Source: Mycolicibacterium sphagni (GTDB lineage: Bacteria > Actinomycetota > Actinomycetes > Mycobacteriales > Mycobacteriaceae). Taken from it: a stretch of 64,000 bases of DNA. The stretch spans positions 248,001 through 312,000 of the forward strand of contig NZ_NOZR01000003.1 in NCBI RefSeq assembly GCF_002250655.1. Reading direction: 5' to 3'. Each line of letters begins with the position of its first letter. The first letter of the stretch is position 1. Below are positions 41,118-49,718 of this stretch, piece by piece. The translations under genes and the position numbers were made by a program. Below the pieces are notes generated by a model, which made no database searches, was not told the origin of the DNA, and was given only the letters and a program-made list of their open reading frames with translations.

Positions 41118-42565
41118 GGCCCGGTGAAGTGTGCCCGGACCGCGGTCAGATCGGCCTTCCCCGACGGTGTCCGGGGAATGACTTCGACGACCGCGATCTC
41201 CGACGGAATCTCGTAGGGCGCCAGCCGGGTTCGCAGATACTCGGTGAGGTCGGCGGTGCTGACCGGGCCGGTGCTGCGCAACTCGACCATCGCAACGGGG
41301 GTGTCGCCCAGTCGTTCGTCGGGCCGGCCCACCACCGCGGCACCCAGCACCGCGGGGTGACTCTCCAACGCCGCCCGCACGTCGTCGGGCAGCACTTTGA
41401 AGCCGCCGCGGATGATGGCCTGGTCGGCCCGCCCCAGGATCCAGAGGAATCCATCGGCGTCGATGCGCGCCAGGTCGGTGGTACGTACCCACGGGGCGCC
41501 AGTCCCGAGCTGACCTGGCTTGACCTCCAGCAGGCCGGCCTCGCCGGGCTCCATGGGGGTACCGTCCTCCGACACCACCCGCAGCTGGGCGCCCAGGCTG
41601 GCCCGGCCGACGCTGCCCCGCTTGGATTTCCAGTATGTCCGGTGGTCGGCCAGCGTCCAACCGGCCACACCGCCTCCGAATTCCGTTGCTGCGTAGGACG
41701 TCAGGACGGGGATGCCGAACTTGTCGGTGAACGCGTCGGCATCCTCGGCCGACAGCGGAGCCGTTCCCGAGGTGACGGCCCGCACTCCGGCCAGGTCGTC
41801 GGGACCGAGATCGGAATGCAATACCATCCGCAGCGCTGCGGGCACCAGCGACACCGCTTTGGGACGGTGCTGGCGCACCGCCTGCGCCCATGACGCCAGC
41901 TCGAAGCGGGGCAGTAGTACGAACGGCCTTGCCTCGCAAACGCATTGCAGCACCCGGTACACGCCGCCGATATGCACCAGCGGCGCATTGACGATCGTGG
42001 CGCTGGTTGACACTGCTGATGGCGCTGCGGCGGTGGTGAAGTCGGTGCCGATGACCGACACCGCAAGCATGTCGTAGGTGAGGTCGACCCGTTTGGGGGG
42101 CCCGGTAGTCCCACTGGTCAGCATTCGCACGGCCACGGATGCCGGGCCTGGGTTGCTGGCCGCCCCGGGGCGAATCTGCGCAGCGCTGTCGACATCGCCG
42201 ATGGTCACCACGGTGGTGGTATCGGCCGGCTGTGCCAGCAGGGTGATGTCGTCGGCGGTTCCGACGATGACCGGCAATGTGAGTTCGGCGAGGTCGGCCC
42301 GGATGCGCTCGTCGCCCCGCGACGGGTTGACCACCACCACGCATCCGCCGGCCGATAACACTGCCAGCACCGACGCCACGTGTGCGGGCGTATTGCGCAA
42401 CAGGATTCCGACCTGTGCGCCCGGCTGCACCGCGGCCGCGATCTGCCGGGTCAGCCCGGCGAGCTGGCGCCAGGTACGCCAATGCCCGTCGTACTCGATG
42501 GCGTTGGCGTCGGGGTCCAGTCCAACGACCTGGCCGATCCGCCGGCTCAGCGGGTGCTCAGACAC
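41114..42565 (-). CDS. Acyl-CoA synthetase-like protein (AMP-binding) with altered P-loop
   Basis: The 483-residue ANL protein has P-loop TSGTTGPPKRVDLTY, in which the usual Gly after Lys is Arg. YAATEFGGGVAG, TTDLARIDADG and TPSGKADLTAV (C-terminal Lys) are otherwise normal. The change might alter ATP handling or simply be tolerated. GTG start at 42565 abuts the upstream crotonase stop. It is the first ligase gene in transcription order. Confidence 0.87.
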   Translation of the reverse strand: MSEHPLSRRIGQVVGLDPDANAIEYDGHWRTWRQLAGLTRQIAAAVQPGAQVGILLRNTPAHVASVLAVLSAGGCVVVVNPSRGDERIRADLAELTLPVIVGTADDITLLAQPADTTTVVTIGDVDSAAQIRPGAASNPGPASVAVRMLTSGTTGPPKRVDLTYDMLAVSVIGTDFTTAAAPSAVSTSATIVNAPLVHIGGVYRVLQCVCEARPFVLLPRFELASWAQAVRQHRPKAVSLVPAALRMVLHSDLGPDDLAGVRAVTSGTAPLSAEDADAFTDKFGIPVLTSYAATEFGGGVAGWTLADHRTYWKSKRGSVGRASLGAQLRVVSEDGTPMEPGEAGLLEVKPGQLGTGAPWVRTTDLARIDADGFLWILGRADQAIIRGGFKVLPDDVRAALESHPAVLGAAVVGRPDERLGDTPVAMVELRSTGPVSTADLTEYLRTRLAPYEIPSEIAVVEVIPRTPSGKADLTAVRAHFTGP

Positions 42566-43357
42566 CTACCGCACCCTTGGGACGGTCCGGATTCCGGTCT
42601 GTTCCTGTGCGGCCAGCTCGGCCTGTCCCAGGGGATTACCCAGCCGGGTGTAGATCAGGTTCTGCTCCATCGCCGCGCGATACGGCTTGTCCAGCGATTC
42701 CCAGATCGCCTTGACCGTGCCCTGGGTGGCTGCCGGCGGCTTGGCGGCGATCGTCGCCGCGATGTCGTGCGCCCGGCTCCACAGATCGTCGGGTGCAACG
42801 ACCTCGGACACCAGACCGATACGCAGTGCGGTATCGGCGCTGACTCGTTCGTCATTGCCCATCAACGCGATTCGCAACGACTCGCCCAAGCCGACCTTGC
42901 GCATCAGTCCGATCGGTTCCAGTGCACAGACCAGGCCTGCGCTGACATGGGAGTCGAAGAACGTCGCCTCGTCCGAGCAGATCACCACGTCGGCCTCGTT
43001 GATGAAGTAGAACGCGCCCGCGGTGCACATTCCGTGGACAGCGCAAATAACAGGCTTCCACATCTTCTGCCATTTCGGGCTGAGCAGTTCGCCCGGATCC
43101 TCGTGGTTCCACACGTTCTGCGGCTGGCCGTAGGGAGTCTTGATGTCCAGCCCGGCGCTGAAGGCGCGGTCCCCGGCGGCACGCAGCACCACCGCGTTGA
43201 TGGCGTTGTCGTTCTTCACGATTCGCCACGCGGCCGCCATCTCCTCACACATCGTGCGGTTGAAGGAGTTGAGCTTGTCGGGGCGGTTCAACGTGATGGT
43301 GGCGACGTGGTCAGTCCGGTCGAAGTCGAGCAGGATGGTCTCGAACGCGGCGGTCAT
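42566..43357 (-). CDS. Enoyl-CoA hydratase/isomerase (crotonase) family
   Basis: The 263-residue crotonase has VATITLNRPDKLNSF, the oxyanion segment AFSAGLDIKTPYG and VCAVHGMCTAGAF-type loop. The two catalytic Glu positions of classical hydratases are not Glu here (GAFYF and FDSHV), so it may be an isomerase, hydrolase or C-C bond hydrolase rather than a hydratase. The ATG at 43357 overlaps the upstream crotonase stop; a start at 43369 is less likely. Confidence 0.85.
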   Translation of the reverse strand: MTAAFETILLDFDRTDHVATITLNRPDKLNSFNRTMCEEMAAAWRIVKNDNAINAVVLRAAGDRAFSAGLDIKTPYGQPQNVWNHEDPGELLSPKWQKMWKPVICAVHGMCTAGAFYFINEADVVICSDEATFFDSHVSAGLVCALEPIGLMRKVGLGESLRIALMGNDERVSADTALRIGLVSEVVAPDDLWSRAHDIAATIAAKPPAATQGTVKAIWESLDKPYRAAMEQNLIYTRLGNPLGQAELAAQEQTGIRTVPRVR

Positions 43358-44166
43358 CGGCATTGCCATTCCGGAGAACGCTTCTCGACGAAGGCCTTCG
43401 GTCCTTCCAGCGAGTCGGCGGTGTGCAGGTTGCGCTCCCGGAACGCCTCGGCCAGCATCTCCGCCTCGTGCATGGGGATCTCGCGGCCCTTGAGAATCGC
43501 CAGCCGGGTGCCGCGAACCGCCAATGGCGCGTTGCGATTCACGGTGTCGGCGATCTCCCGGGCTCGTTCGAGAAGGCGGTCGTGTTCGACGATCTCGGTG
43601 ATAAGCCCCAGGTCGTAGGCACGTTGGGCGTCCATCCGTTCGTGCTTACCCATGATCGCCATCCGCAGCGCCACCGTGCGTGGCAGCACACGAGCCAGCC
43701 GGACCATCTCCCGGCCCGCGACCAGACCGATCGATACGTGCGGGTCGAAGAACGTCGCCTTTTCGGAGGCGATCACGATATCGCCGGTGGTCACCCAGTC
43801 CAGGCCTGCCCCACAACAGATTCCGTTGATCGCTGCGATCACCGGCTTGGCCATCCGCCGGAACGGGGGAGTGCCCTCCTGCGGTGCCTCCCATTGTTCG
43901 TAGGTGGATAGGAAAGGCCGTTCGTTGATCACCTTGCCGTCTTCGGGGATCTCTTTGACGTCGGCTCCGGTGCAGAACGCCCGCCCGGTGCCGGTGACGA
44001 TCAGCAGCCAGACGTTGCCGTCGTTCTCCGCCTCGTCATAGGCCGCACGCAATTCGGTGACCATATGCGGACTGAGCGCGTTGAGCGCTTCCGGGCGGTT
44101 CAACGTGATCGTGGCCGTGTGGCCGTCGACCTCGTAGCCGATGGTGTCGTACGCAATTGCTGGCAT
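43354..44166 (-). CDS. Enoyl-CoA hydratase/isomerase (crotonase) family
   Basis: The 270-residue crotonase has TATITLNRPEALNALS, AFCTGADVKEI and NGICCGAGLDWV. The first classical Glu is replaced by Asp (GLDW); the second region reads FFDPHVSIGLVAGRE. It is a close relative of the downstream crotonase (both share ATFFD-HVS-GLV), so the pair looks like a tandem duplication. The last residues (EKRSPEW) form the usual C-terminal crotonase tail. ATG at 44166. Confidence 0.87.
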   Translation of the reverse strand: MPAIAYDTIGYEVDGHTATITLNRPEALNALSPHMVTELRAAYDEAENDGNVWLLIVTGTGRAFCTGADVKEIPEDGKVINERPFLSTYEQWEAPQEGTPPFRRMAKPVIAAINGICCGAGLDWVTTGDIVIASEKATFFDPHVSIGLVAGREMVRLARVLPRTVALRMAIMGKHERMDAQRAYDLGLITEIVEHDRLLERAREIADTVNRNAPLAVRGTRLAILKGREIPMHEAEMLAEAFRERNLHTADSLEGPKAFVEKRSPEWQCR

Positions 44167-44186
44167 CGTGAGCTTCTCTTTTCGTC

Positions 44187-44999
44187 TCATCGCCCGGTGA
44201 AGTCGGGCTTGCGCCGTTCCCGGAAGGCTGCCAGGCCCTCTTTGAAATCCGACGTCCGACAGGCCAGTTCGAGGTTGAACAGTTCCTGCGTCATGGCTTG
44301 GTTGAGAGTGGCGTGCTGACCGTAGTTGATCGCCTGCTTGGCTAGGCCGATAGCCACCGTGGGGCCGGATGCCAGCCGGTCCAGCAGGGCCGCTGACGTG
44401 CTGTCGAGATCGGCGTCGTCGACACTGCGGTGGATGAGACCCCACTGCGCCGCCGCGGTGCCGTTCACTTTCTCGCCGAGTAGCAGCATCTCCTTGGCAC
44501 GGGCCATCCCGACCAGTCGGGGCAGCAGCCACGTGGACCCGGAATCCGGGCTGAAGCCGCGGTCCAGGAACGGCTCCCAGAACACCGCATCGGGCGCGGC
44601 GACGGTGAAGTCGGCGGCCAGTGCCAGGTTGCATCCCATGCCGGCAGCCCACCCGCGCACGGTGCACACCACCGGCAGATGCAGGGTGTGTACCAGTTCG
44701 ACCACGCGGTGTGCGGTGTGCGGGATGCGGCGGACCAGATCGCCGGTGCGGGGTCGCTGACCGCTGCTGCTGGAGCCGACCCAATCGACGCCCGCACAGA
44801 AGTCCGATCCGGCTCCGCTCAGATGGACCGCCCGCAGGCTGTCGTCGCTCGCGGCGGCGGTCAGCGTGTCGACGAGGGTGTCGATCATGCTGTGGCTGAG
44901 CGCATTACGCCGGCTGGTTCGGTCCAGCACGATATGTAGTACGGCGCCATCCCGTGATGTCGTCACGACACCATCAGCCGATTGGGCCTTGTCACCCAC
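44187..44999 (-). CDS. Enoyl-CoA hydratase/isomerase (crotonase) family
   Basis: The 270-residue crotonase has VLHIVLDRTSRRNALS, DFCAGVDWVGS and RGWAAGMGCNLALAADF. Instead of two Glu it has Asn in GCNLA and a WEPFLDRGFSPDSG segment with Glu/Asp candidates, resembling PaaG-type isomerases more than hydratases. GTG start at 44999 faces the regulator gene across an 81-bp intergenic region that holds a perfect palindrome. First gene of the seven-gene leftward operon. Confidence 0.86.
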   Translation of the reverse strand: MGDKAQSADGVVTTSRDGAVLHIVLDRTSRRNALSHSMIDTLVDTLTAAASDDSLRAVHLSGAGSDFCAGVDWVGSSSSGQRPRTGDLVRRIPHTAHRVVELVHTLHLPVVCTVRGWAAGMGCNLALAADFTVAAPDAVFWEPFLDRGFSPDSGSTWLLPRLVGMARAKEMLLLGEKVNGTAAAQWGLIHRSVDDADLDSTSAALLDRLASGPTVAIGLAKQAINYGQHATLNQAMTQELFNLELACRTSDFKEGLAAFRERRKPDFTGR

Positions 45000-45043
45000 C
45001 GAATAATCCGCCCTTCACGACTTTACGGATAGCCATACAGTAG

Positions 45044-45065
45044 TGCTATCTTGTACAAGATAGCA
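45044..45065. promoter_or_regulatory. Perfect 22-bp palindromic operator
   Basis: Each arm is TGCTATCTTGT and its exact complement, with centre TTGTACAA, matching the T-x-GT-(N)-AC-x-A core of FadR-subfamily GntR operators. It sits between the leftward operon start (44999) and the gntR start (45081) and overlaps probable promoter elements of both. Confidence 0.85.
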
Positions 45066-45080
45066 AGGATAGGATGGACA

Positions 45081-45854
45081 GTGACTGCTGCTCCCCGGAT
45101 TCGGTCGCCGCGGGTCGCCGAGATCGTGGCGGCCCGGTTGCGCGACGACATCCTGTCCGGCCGGTTGCGTGAAGGTGATGTCTTGCCGTCTCAGGAGAGC
45201 CTGTTCACCGAGTTCGGCGTCAGCCCGCCGGCGTTGCGCGAGGCGATCCACATCCTCGAGGTCGACGGTCTGGTCTCGGTGCGCCGCGGCAACATGGGCG
45301 GCGCGGTGGTACACCTGCCGTCCGCCGATCGCACCGCGCACATGATCAGCATGGTGCTGCAATCCCGGTCCTCTACCCCGGCCGACGTCAGTGGGGCGCT
45401 GATGCACCTGGAGCCGATCTGCGCCGGCATGTGCGCCGCACGCGAGGACCGCCTGACCGCGGTGGTGCCGTACCTGCAGGCCGAAATCGACCGGCAGGAA
45501 AAGCAATTCGCTGACACCTCGCAGTACGTTCCGAACGCGCGGCGTTTCCACGAGGCGCTGGTGTCACGGTGCGGGAACGAGCCGATGATCCTCTTGATCG
45601 GCTCGCTGGAGCTGATCTGGTCGGCACACGAGTCGTCGGTGTGGAGCGACGAGCAGGACCCGATGCGGCACACCACCATGCGGGCGGCGCTGCGTGACCA
45701 CCACAAGATGCTCGGCGCCATCCGTGACGGCAATGCCGACCGTGCGGTGCGGCTGGCTCAGGACCACCTCGCCGCCGCCCGGCGCAACACGCTGGCGTTC
45801 GGCCGGGACAGAACCATCGAGGCCAAGCTCATTTCGAATGCAGACCCCAGATGA
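45081..45854 (+). CDS. GntR family regulator, FadR subfamily
   Basis: The 257-residue protein has a winged helix (LPSQESLFTEFGVSPPALRE, ~35-54, then EAIHILEVDGLVSVRRG) and an FCD domain. The GTG at 45081 fits AGGAT upstream and the usual FadR length. A perfect palindrome 15 bp upstream of this start makes autoregulation and control of the divergent operon very likely. The inducer is probably an acyl-CoA of the pathway. Ten bases separate it from the crotonase gene that follows. Confidence 0.9.
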   Translation: MTAAPRIRSPRVAEIVAARLRDDILSGRLREGDVLPSQESLFTEFGVSPPALREAIHILEVDGLVSVRRGNMGGAVVHLPSADRTAHMISMVLQSRSSTPADVSGALMHLEPICAGMCAAREDRLTAVVPYLQAEIDRQEKQFADTSQYVPNARRFHEALVSRCGNEPMILLIGSLELIWSAHESSVWSDEQDPMRHTTMRAALRDHHKMLGAIRDGNADRAVRLAQDHLAAARRNTLAFGRDRTIEAKLISNADPR

Positions 45855-45864
45855 GGAAGCAAAC

Positions 45865-46764
45865 ATGACCGACGACGATCGTGTGCTATACGAGGTTGAC
45901 CGCGAAAAGCGGATCGCGACAATCACATTGAACAACCCCGCCCAGCGCAACTCCTACGACGCGAGCATGCGGGACGCGCTCGGGCGGCATCTCGATGTCG
46001 TCGCCGAAGACGACGACATCACCGTCGTGCTGTTGCGCGGCGCCGAAGGGGTGTTCTCCACCGGCGCCGATATGAACAACGCCTACGGCTGGTACGGCGA
46101 TGAGCGCTCGCGCGAAGAGCGCAGTGGTGGAGCCAAATCCTCCGCAACGCAGCGCCGCCCCAGCCAGCGTCGCCGACTCACGGTGGACCGCAAGTCATTC
46201 GGCTTCTATCACAATCTGATGGGCTTCCCGAAGGTGACGGTCGGCGAGATCAGCGGCTACGCGCTCGGCGGTGGCTTCGAGATGGCGCTGATGACCGATA
46301 TCTCCGTCATCGCCAGAGATACCAAGATCGGGATGCCGGCGACCAGGTTTCTCGGGCCCGCCCTGGGCAGCCTGCACATGTTCTTCCACCGGCTCGGTCC
46401 GGTGCTGGCCCGCCGGCTACTGCTCACCGGCGACATCATCAAAGCCGGCGAGGTGGAGCACCTCGGCGTATTCACCGAGACGTGCGACGCCGGATCGGTG
46501 ACGGCGCGGGCCCGGTATTGGGCGCAGAAGGCAGCCAAGATGCCGGCCGACGGCGTCGTCATCGCCAAGGAGGCCTTCCGGCTCGTCGAGCAGAGCCAGG
46601 CCTACCAGGGTGAAGAGGTGGCCAGTTACCTGTTCCATGCGTACGGCACCAACCTGCAGTTCTCGCCGGGGGAGTTCAACTTCGTCAAGACCAGGGCGCA
46701 GGTCGGGACCAAGGAAGCGTTCCGGCTGCGTGACGAGCATTTCGCTGTGCCCGAGCCGGAGTGA
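45865..46764 (+). CDS. Enoyl-CoA hydratase/isomerase family with basic insertion
   Basis: The 299-residue crotonase has IATITLNNPAQRNSYD, VFSTGADMNNAYG and SGYALGGGFEMALMTD, where Glu of GGGFEMA is the first catalytic Glu. Between the two sites (residues ~75-110) lies an Arg/Ser/Gln-rich segment (RPSQRRRLTVDR) longer than in standard family members. It may cover the acyl pocket or bind CoA phosphate. ATG follows GAGGAA. Co-transcribed with the upstream regulator. Confidence 0.86.
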   Translation: MTDDDRVLYEVDREKRIATITLNNPAQRNSYDASMRDALGRHLDVVAEDDDITVVLLRGAEGVFSTGADMNNAYGWYGDERSREERSGGAKSSATQRRPSQRRRLTVDRKSFGFYHNLMGFPKVTVGEISGYALGGGFEMALMTDISVIARDTKIGMPATRFLGPALGSLHMFFHRLGPVLARRLLLTGDIIKAGEVEHLGVFTETCDAGSVTARARYWAQKAAKMPADGVVIAKEAFRLVEQSQAYQGEEVASYLFHAYGTNLQFSPGEFNFVKTRAQVGTKEAFRLRDEHFAVPEPE

Positions 46765-46853
46765 CGCGGACCACTTACCGTCACCGCAACACATTCTGTT
46801 ATTTTTGTAAAGTTGTGCTCAGCGCAACGTCTCAACGTCGAAGTGAGGTCGTC

Positions 46854-48029
46854 ATGCCCGAACCAGTCATCGTCGGAGCCGTCCGGACCGCGATCGGTCG
46901 CTCCTTCAAGGGAACGCTGGTCAACACCCCGCCCGAGGTACTACTCGGCGCCGTGCTTCCCGAGGTGGTCCGCCGCGGCGGCATCGACCCGGCCGCCATT
47001 GACGACGTCATCATCGCCGAGTCGCACTACGGCGGCGGCGATCTCGCTCGCTACGCCGCCCTCGTCGCGGGCTTCGAGAACGCACCCGGCCAGGCGGTCA
47101 ACCGGCATTGCGCAGGCAGCCTGACGGCCATTGGCAACGCGTCGGCACAGATCGGTTCCGGCATGGAGAGGGTGCTTGTCGCCGGCGGTGTGCAGTCGCT
47201 GTCGATGACGCCGCTGATGAACCAGCGCATCCCCGGGCCGGAGCTGAAGTTCGAAGAGCGCTGGCTGCCGCCGATCCACGTCGAGACCCCTGACGCACCT
47301 GCCCGCGACATGTCGATCACGGTCGGCTGGAACACCGCGCAGTCCTACGGGATCACCCGCGAGGAGCTCGACGTGTGGGCCGCGCGTTCCCACCAGCGCG
47401 CTGTCGCCGCGCAGGATGCAGGCAAGTTCGCCGACGAGATCATCCCGCTGAAGGTGCAGCAGTTCGACGGCTCGGTCACCGAGTTCGCCGTCGACGAGCA
47501 CCCGCGTCGCGACACCACGGTCGAGAAGCTCGCCGGCCTCAAGGTGCTGCATCCCGAGATCGAGGGCTTCTCGATCACCGCTGGTAACAGCAGTGGCACC
47601 AACGACGCTGCGGCCGCTGTCGCCCTGACGGAACGCGACTACGCGGTGTCCAACGGGCTCGACGTCATGGCCACCGTGAAGGCGTGGGGAGCCGCGGGCG
47701 TGCCCGCGCGCGACACCGGCCTCGGCGCGGTCGCGGCGATCGGCAAGGTGCTCGGCCGGGCCGGCCTCGCGCCGTCGGACGTGACGCTGTGGGAGATCAA
47801 CGAGGCGTTCGCCTCGGTGCCGATCGCGGCCTGCAAGGAGTACGGCATCGACGAGGAGCTGGTGAACTTCTCCGGCAGCGGATGCAGCCTGGGCCACCCG
47901 ATCGCGGCGTCGGGTGCCCGGATGATCACCACCCTGATCTACGAGCTGCGCCGCCGCGGCGGCGGCATCGGTGTCGCGGCGATGTGCGCCGGCGGCGGTC
48001 AGGGCGGCGCGGTCGTCATCGAGGTCTAG
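46854..48029 (+). CDS. Acetyl-CoA acetyltransferase (thiolase)
   Basis: The 391-residue thiolase has Cys in NRHCAGSLTA (~88), EINEAFASVP, His in GSGCSLGHPIAASGAR and CAGGGQGG. ATG at 46854 follows GAGG; earlier starts lie in the AT-rich spacer. It carries out thiolysis after the crotonase step. Its stop overlaps the convergent TetR stop (CTAG). Confidence 0.92.
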   Translation: MPEPVIVGAVRTAIGRSFKGTLVNTPPEVLLGAVLPEVVRRGGIDPAAIDDVIIAESHYGGGDLARYAALVAGFENAPGQAVNRHCAGSLTAIGNASAQIGSGMERVLVAGGVQSLSMTPLMNQRIPGPELKFEERWLPPIHVETPDAPARDMSITVGWNTAQSYGITREELDVWAARSHQRAVAAQDAGKFADEIIPLKVQQFDGSVTEFAVDEHPRRDTTVEKLAGLKVLHPEIEGFSITAGNSSGTNDAAAAVALTERDYAVSNGLDVMATVKAWGAAGVPARDTGLGAVAAIGKVLGRAGLAPSDVTLWEINEAFASVPIAACKEYGIDEELVNFSGSGCSLGHPIAASGARMITTLIYELRRRGGGIGVAAMCAGGGQGGAVVIEV

Positions 48030-48763
48030 CCCCTGCGGCGGGCCTTGGCGGTCGCGGGCTTCTTGCCCTCGTCGATCAGCGCACTGGCGTGGTCGAGGAT
48101 GCATTCCAGGCCGAACTCGAAATTCCGCTCGTCGGCGGCACCGATCCGGTGTCCCTCGGCACTGACCCGGGCGAGCAGCGGAGTGCTCTCGGCGTTGCCG
48201 ATGATGGCGTCCTCGAGCGCGTGCGCGTCCTCGCCGGCGGCTTGGTTTTTCTCGTAGAGCCGGTGCAGCACAACCGAACCCCGCACATGAACGGAAACCG
48301 CGGAGTAGGTGTCGAACGCGTCCTCGGTAGAAAGCCCCGCCTCGACGAGGCTGGTGATCGCCTTCTCCACCTCGTGTTCACCGGCGCGCACGGCCCGTGG
48401 GCTGAGCGCCGAACGGATCAGGATCAGGTCGCACAGGATCGGGCTGCTCATGAAGGTCTTCCGCATCGCCCGCGCGTGATTGGCCAGCGTCTCGCGCCAG
48501 TCATCGGCTTCGACGTACGGCGTGGCGAACACGTACTGGCTCAGAGCGCGGTCGGTCATCGCGTTGAGCAGGTCGTCCTTCTTGCGGAAGTACCAGTAGA
48601 TGCTCGTGACGCCGACGCCGAGGTGCTTACCCAGGAGCGGCATGCTCAGGTTGTCGATGGACACCTGCTCGGCGAGTTCGAAGGCACCCGCGATGATGTC
48701 GTCAGGGTTGATCGACCCACGCTCGCGCCGAGGGCGCTTGGTGGCGGTCGCTGGCTTGGCCAC
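48026..48763 (-). CDS. TetR family regulator
   Basis: The 245-residue regulator has a basic N-terminal extension, then a TetR helix-turn-helix (LSMPLLGKHLGVGVTSIYWYFRKKDDLLNA region, ~40-70). The C-terminal ligand domain is helical and Ala/Leu-rich, with a basic Lys/Arg tail. GTG at 48763 is preferred over an ATG further upstream because AAGGTGG precedes it. It is divergent from the long rightward operon starting at 48,945 and probably represses it through the intervening quasi-palindrome. Confidence 0.88.
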   Translation of the reverse strand: MAKPATATKRPRRERGSINPDDIIAGAFELAEQVSIDNLSMPLLGKHLGVGVTSIYWYFRKKDDLLNAMTDRALSQYVFATPYVEADDWRETLANHARAMRKTFMSSPILCDLILIRSALSPRAVRAGEHEVEKAITSLVEAGLSTEDAFDTYSAVSVHVRGSVVLHRLYEKNQAAGEDAHALEDAIIGNAESTPLLARVSAEGHRIGAADERNFEFGLECILDHASALIDEGKKPATAKARRRG

Positions 48764-48888
48764 TGCAGGTCCACCTTCCGTTCGACAATCAGGCCTCGCA
48801 TTGGAGAATCTGGCAGTGCGCAATCTACCGGCAGTTCGGGGGTGAACTGCGTCTCCCGCTTCGGATCCTCAAGTCTCTACTCGTTACT

Positions 48889-48911
48889 GTAAAGCCTATA
48901 GTAGGTTTTAC
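48889..48911. promoter_or_regulatory. Quasi-palindromic operator-like site
   Basis: A 23-bp site with arms GTAAA-CCTA and TAGG-TTTAC (one mismatch pair) lies between the tetR start (48763) and the crotonase start (48945). TATAGT at 48897-48902 within it could be a -10 element, so bound repressor would block the promoter. Confidence 0.65.
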
Positions 48912-48944
48912 CGATACCAGCGAATCAACCACGGAGGAGCACGG

Positions 48945-49706
48945 GTGTCGGACGCAGTGCTGCGTGAACGCCAAGGCCGGATTCTGGTCATCACGATCAA
49001 TCGCCCCGAGGCCCGCAATGCGGTGAATCTTGCTGTGAGCCAAGGACTTGCCGACGCTGTCGACGAGCTCGACAACGACCCCGATCTGACTGTCGGCGTG
49101 GTCACCGGCGCGGGGGGAAATTTCTGCTCCGGCATGGATCTAAAGGCTTTCGCGGCGGGTGAGGTGGTCGCCATTCCCGGCCGCGGTATCGGCTTCACCG
49201 AGCGTCCGCCGCGCAAGCCGCTGATCGCCGCGGTCGAGGGCTACGCTCTTGCCGGCGGAACCGAGGTGGTGCTCGGCACCGATCTGGTGGTCGCGTCCAA
49301 GACCGCCAAGTTCGGCATCCCTGAGGTCAAGCGTGGCCTGGTGGCCGCGGGCGGCGGCTTGCTGCGGCTGCCCCAGCGCATCCCATATCAGAAGGCGTTC
49401 GAGCTCGCCTTGACCGGTGAGTCCTTCACCGCCGAGCAGGGCGAGGCATGGGGTTTCGTCAACGTCCTCACCGAACCCGGCGAGGCGCTGGCCGGAGCGA
49501 TCGAGCTGGCCGAGAAGATCAGCGCCAACGGCCCTCTCGCGGTCGCGGCGACCAAGGACGTGCTGATTCAGTCCGCCGATTGGAGCCAGGCCGAAATGTG
49601 GAAGAAGCAGCTCGAACTCATCATTCCGGTCTTTACCTCCAACGATTCCCGTGAAGGCGCGGTCGCGTTCGCTGAGAAGCGCGCGCCGAAGTGGACCGGC
49701 ACGTAA
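48945..49706 (+). CDS. Enoyl-CoA hydratase
   Basis: The 253-residue protein retains both catalytic Glu positions (ALAGGTEVVL and FGIPEVKRG), with oxyanion motif FCSGMDLKAF, so true hydration of a 2-enoyl-CoA is likely. GTG start follows GGAGGAG. First gene of the rightward operon controlled by the divergent TetR gene; 12 nt separate it from the next gene. Confidence 0.9.
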   Translation: MSDAVLRERQGRILVITINRPEARNAVNLAVSQGLADAVDELDNDPDLTVGVVTGAGGNFCSGMDLKAFAAGEVVAIPGRGIGFTERPPRKPLIAAVEGYALAGGTEVVLGTDLVVASKTAKFGIPEVKRGLVAAGGGLLRLPQRIPYQKAFELALTGESFTAEQGEAWGFVNVLTEPGEALAGAIELAEKISANGPLAVAATKDVLIQSADWSQAEMWKKQLELIIPVFTSNDSREGAVAFAEKRAPKWTGT

Positions 49707-49718
49707 GAAAAGCCGGCC

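Noticed and set aside
41118..42482. 956-residue open frame suggesting a giant ligase fusion
   Set aside because: Only the C-terminal 501 residues look like a ligase. The upstream part is another frame of the neighbouring ligase gene, and a coupled GTG start exists at 41117.
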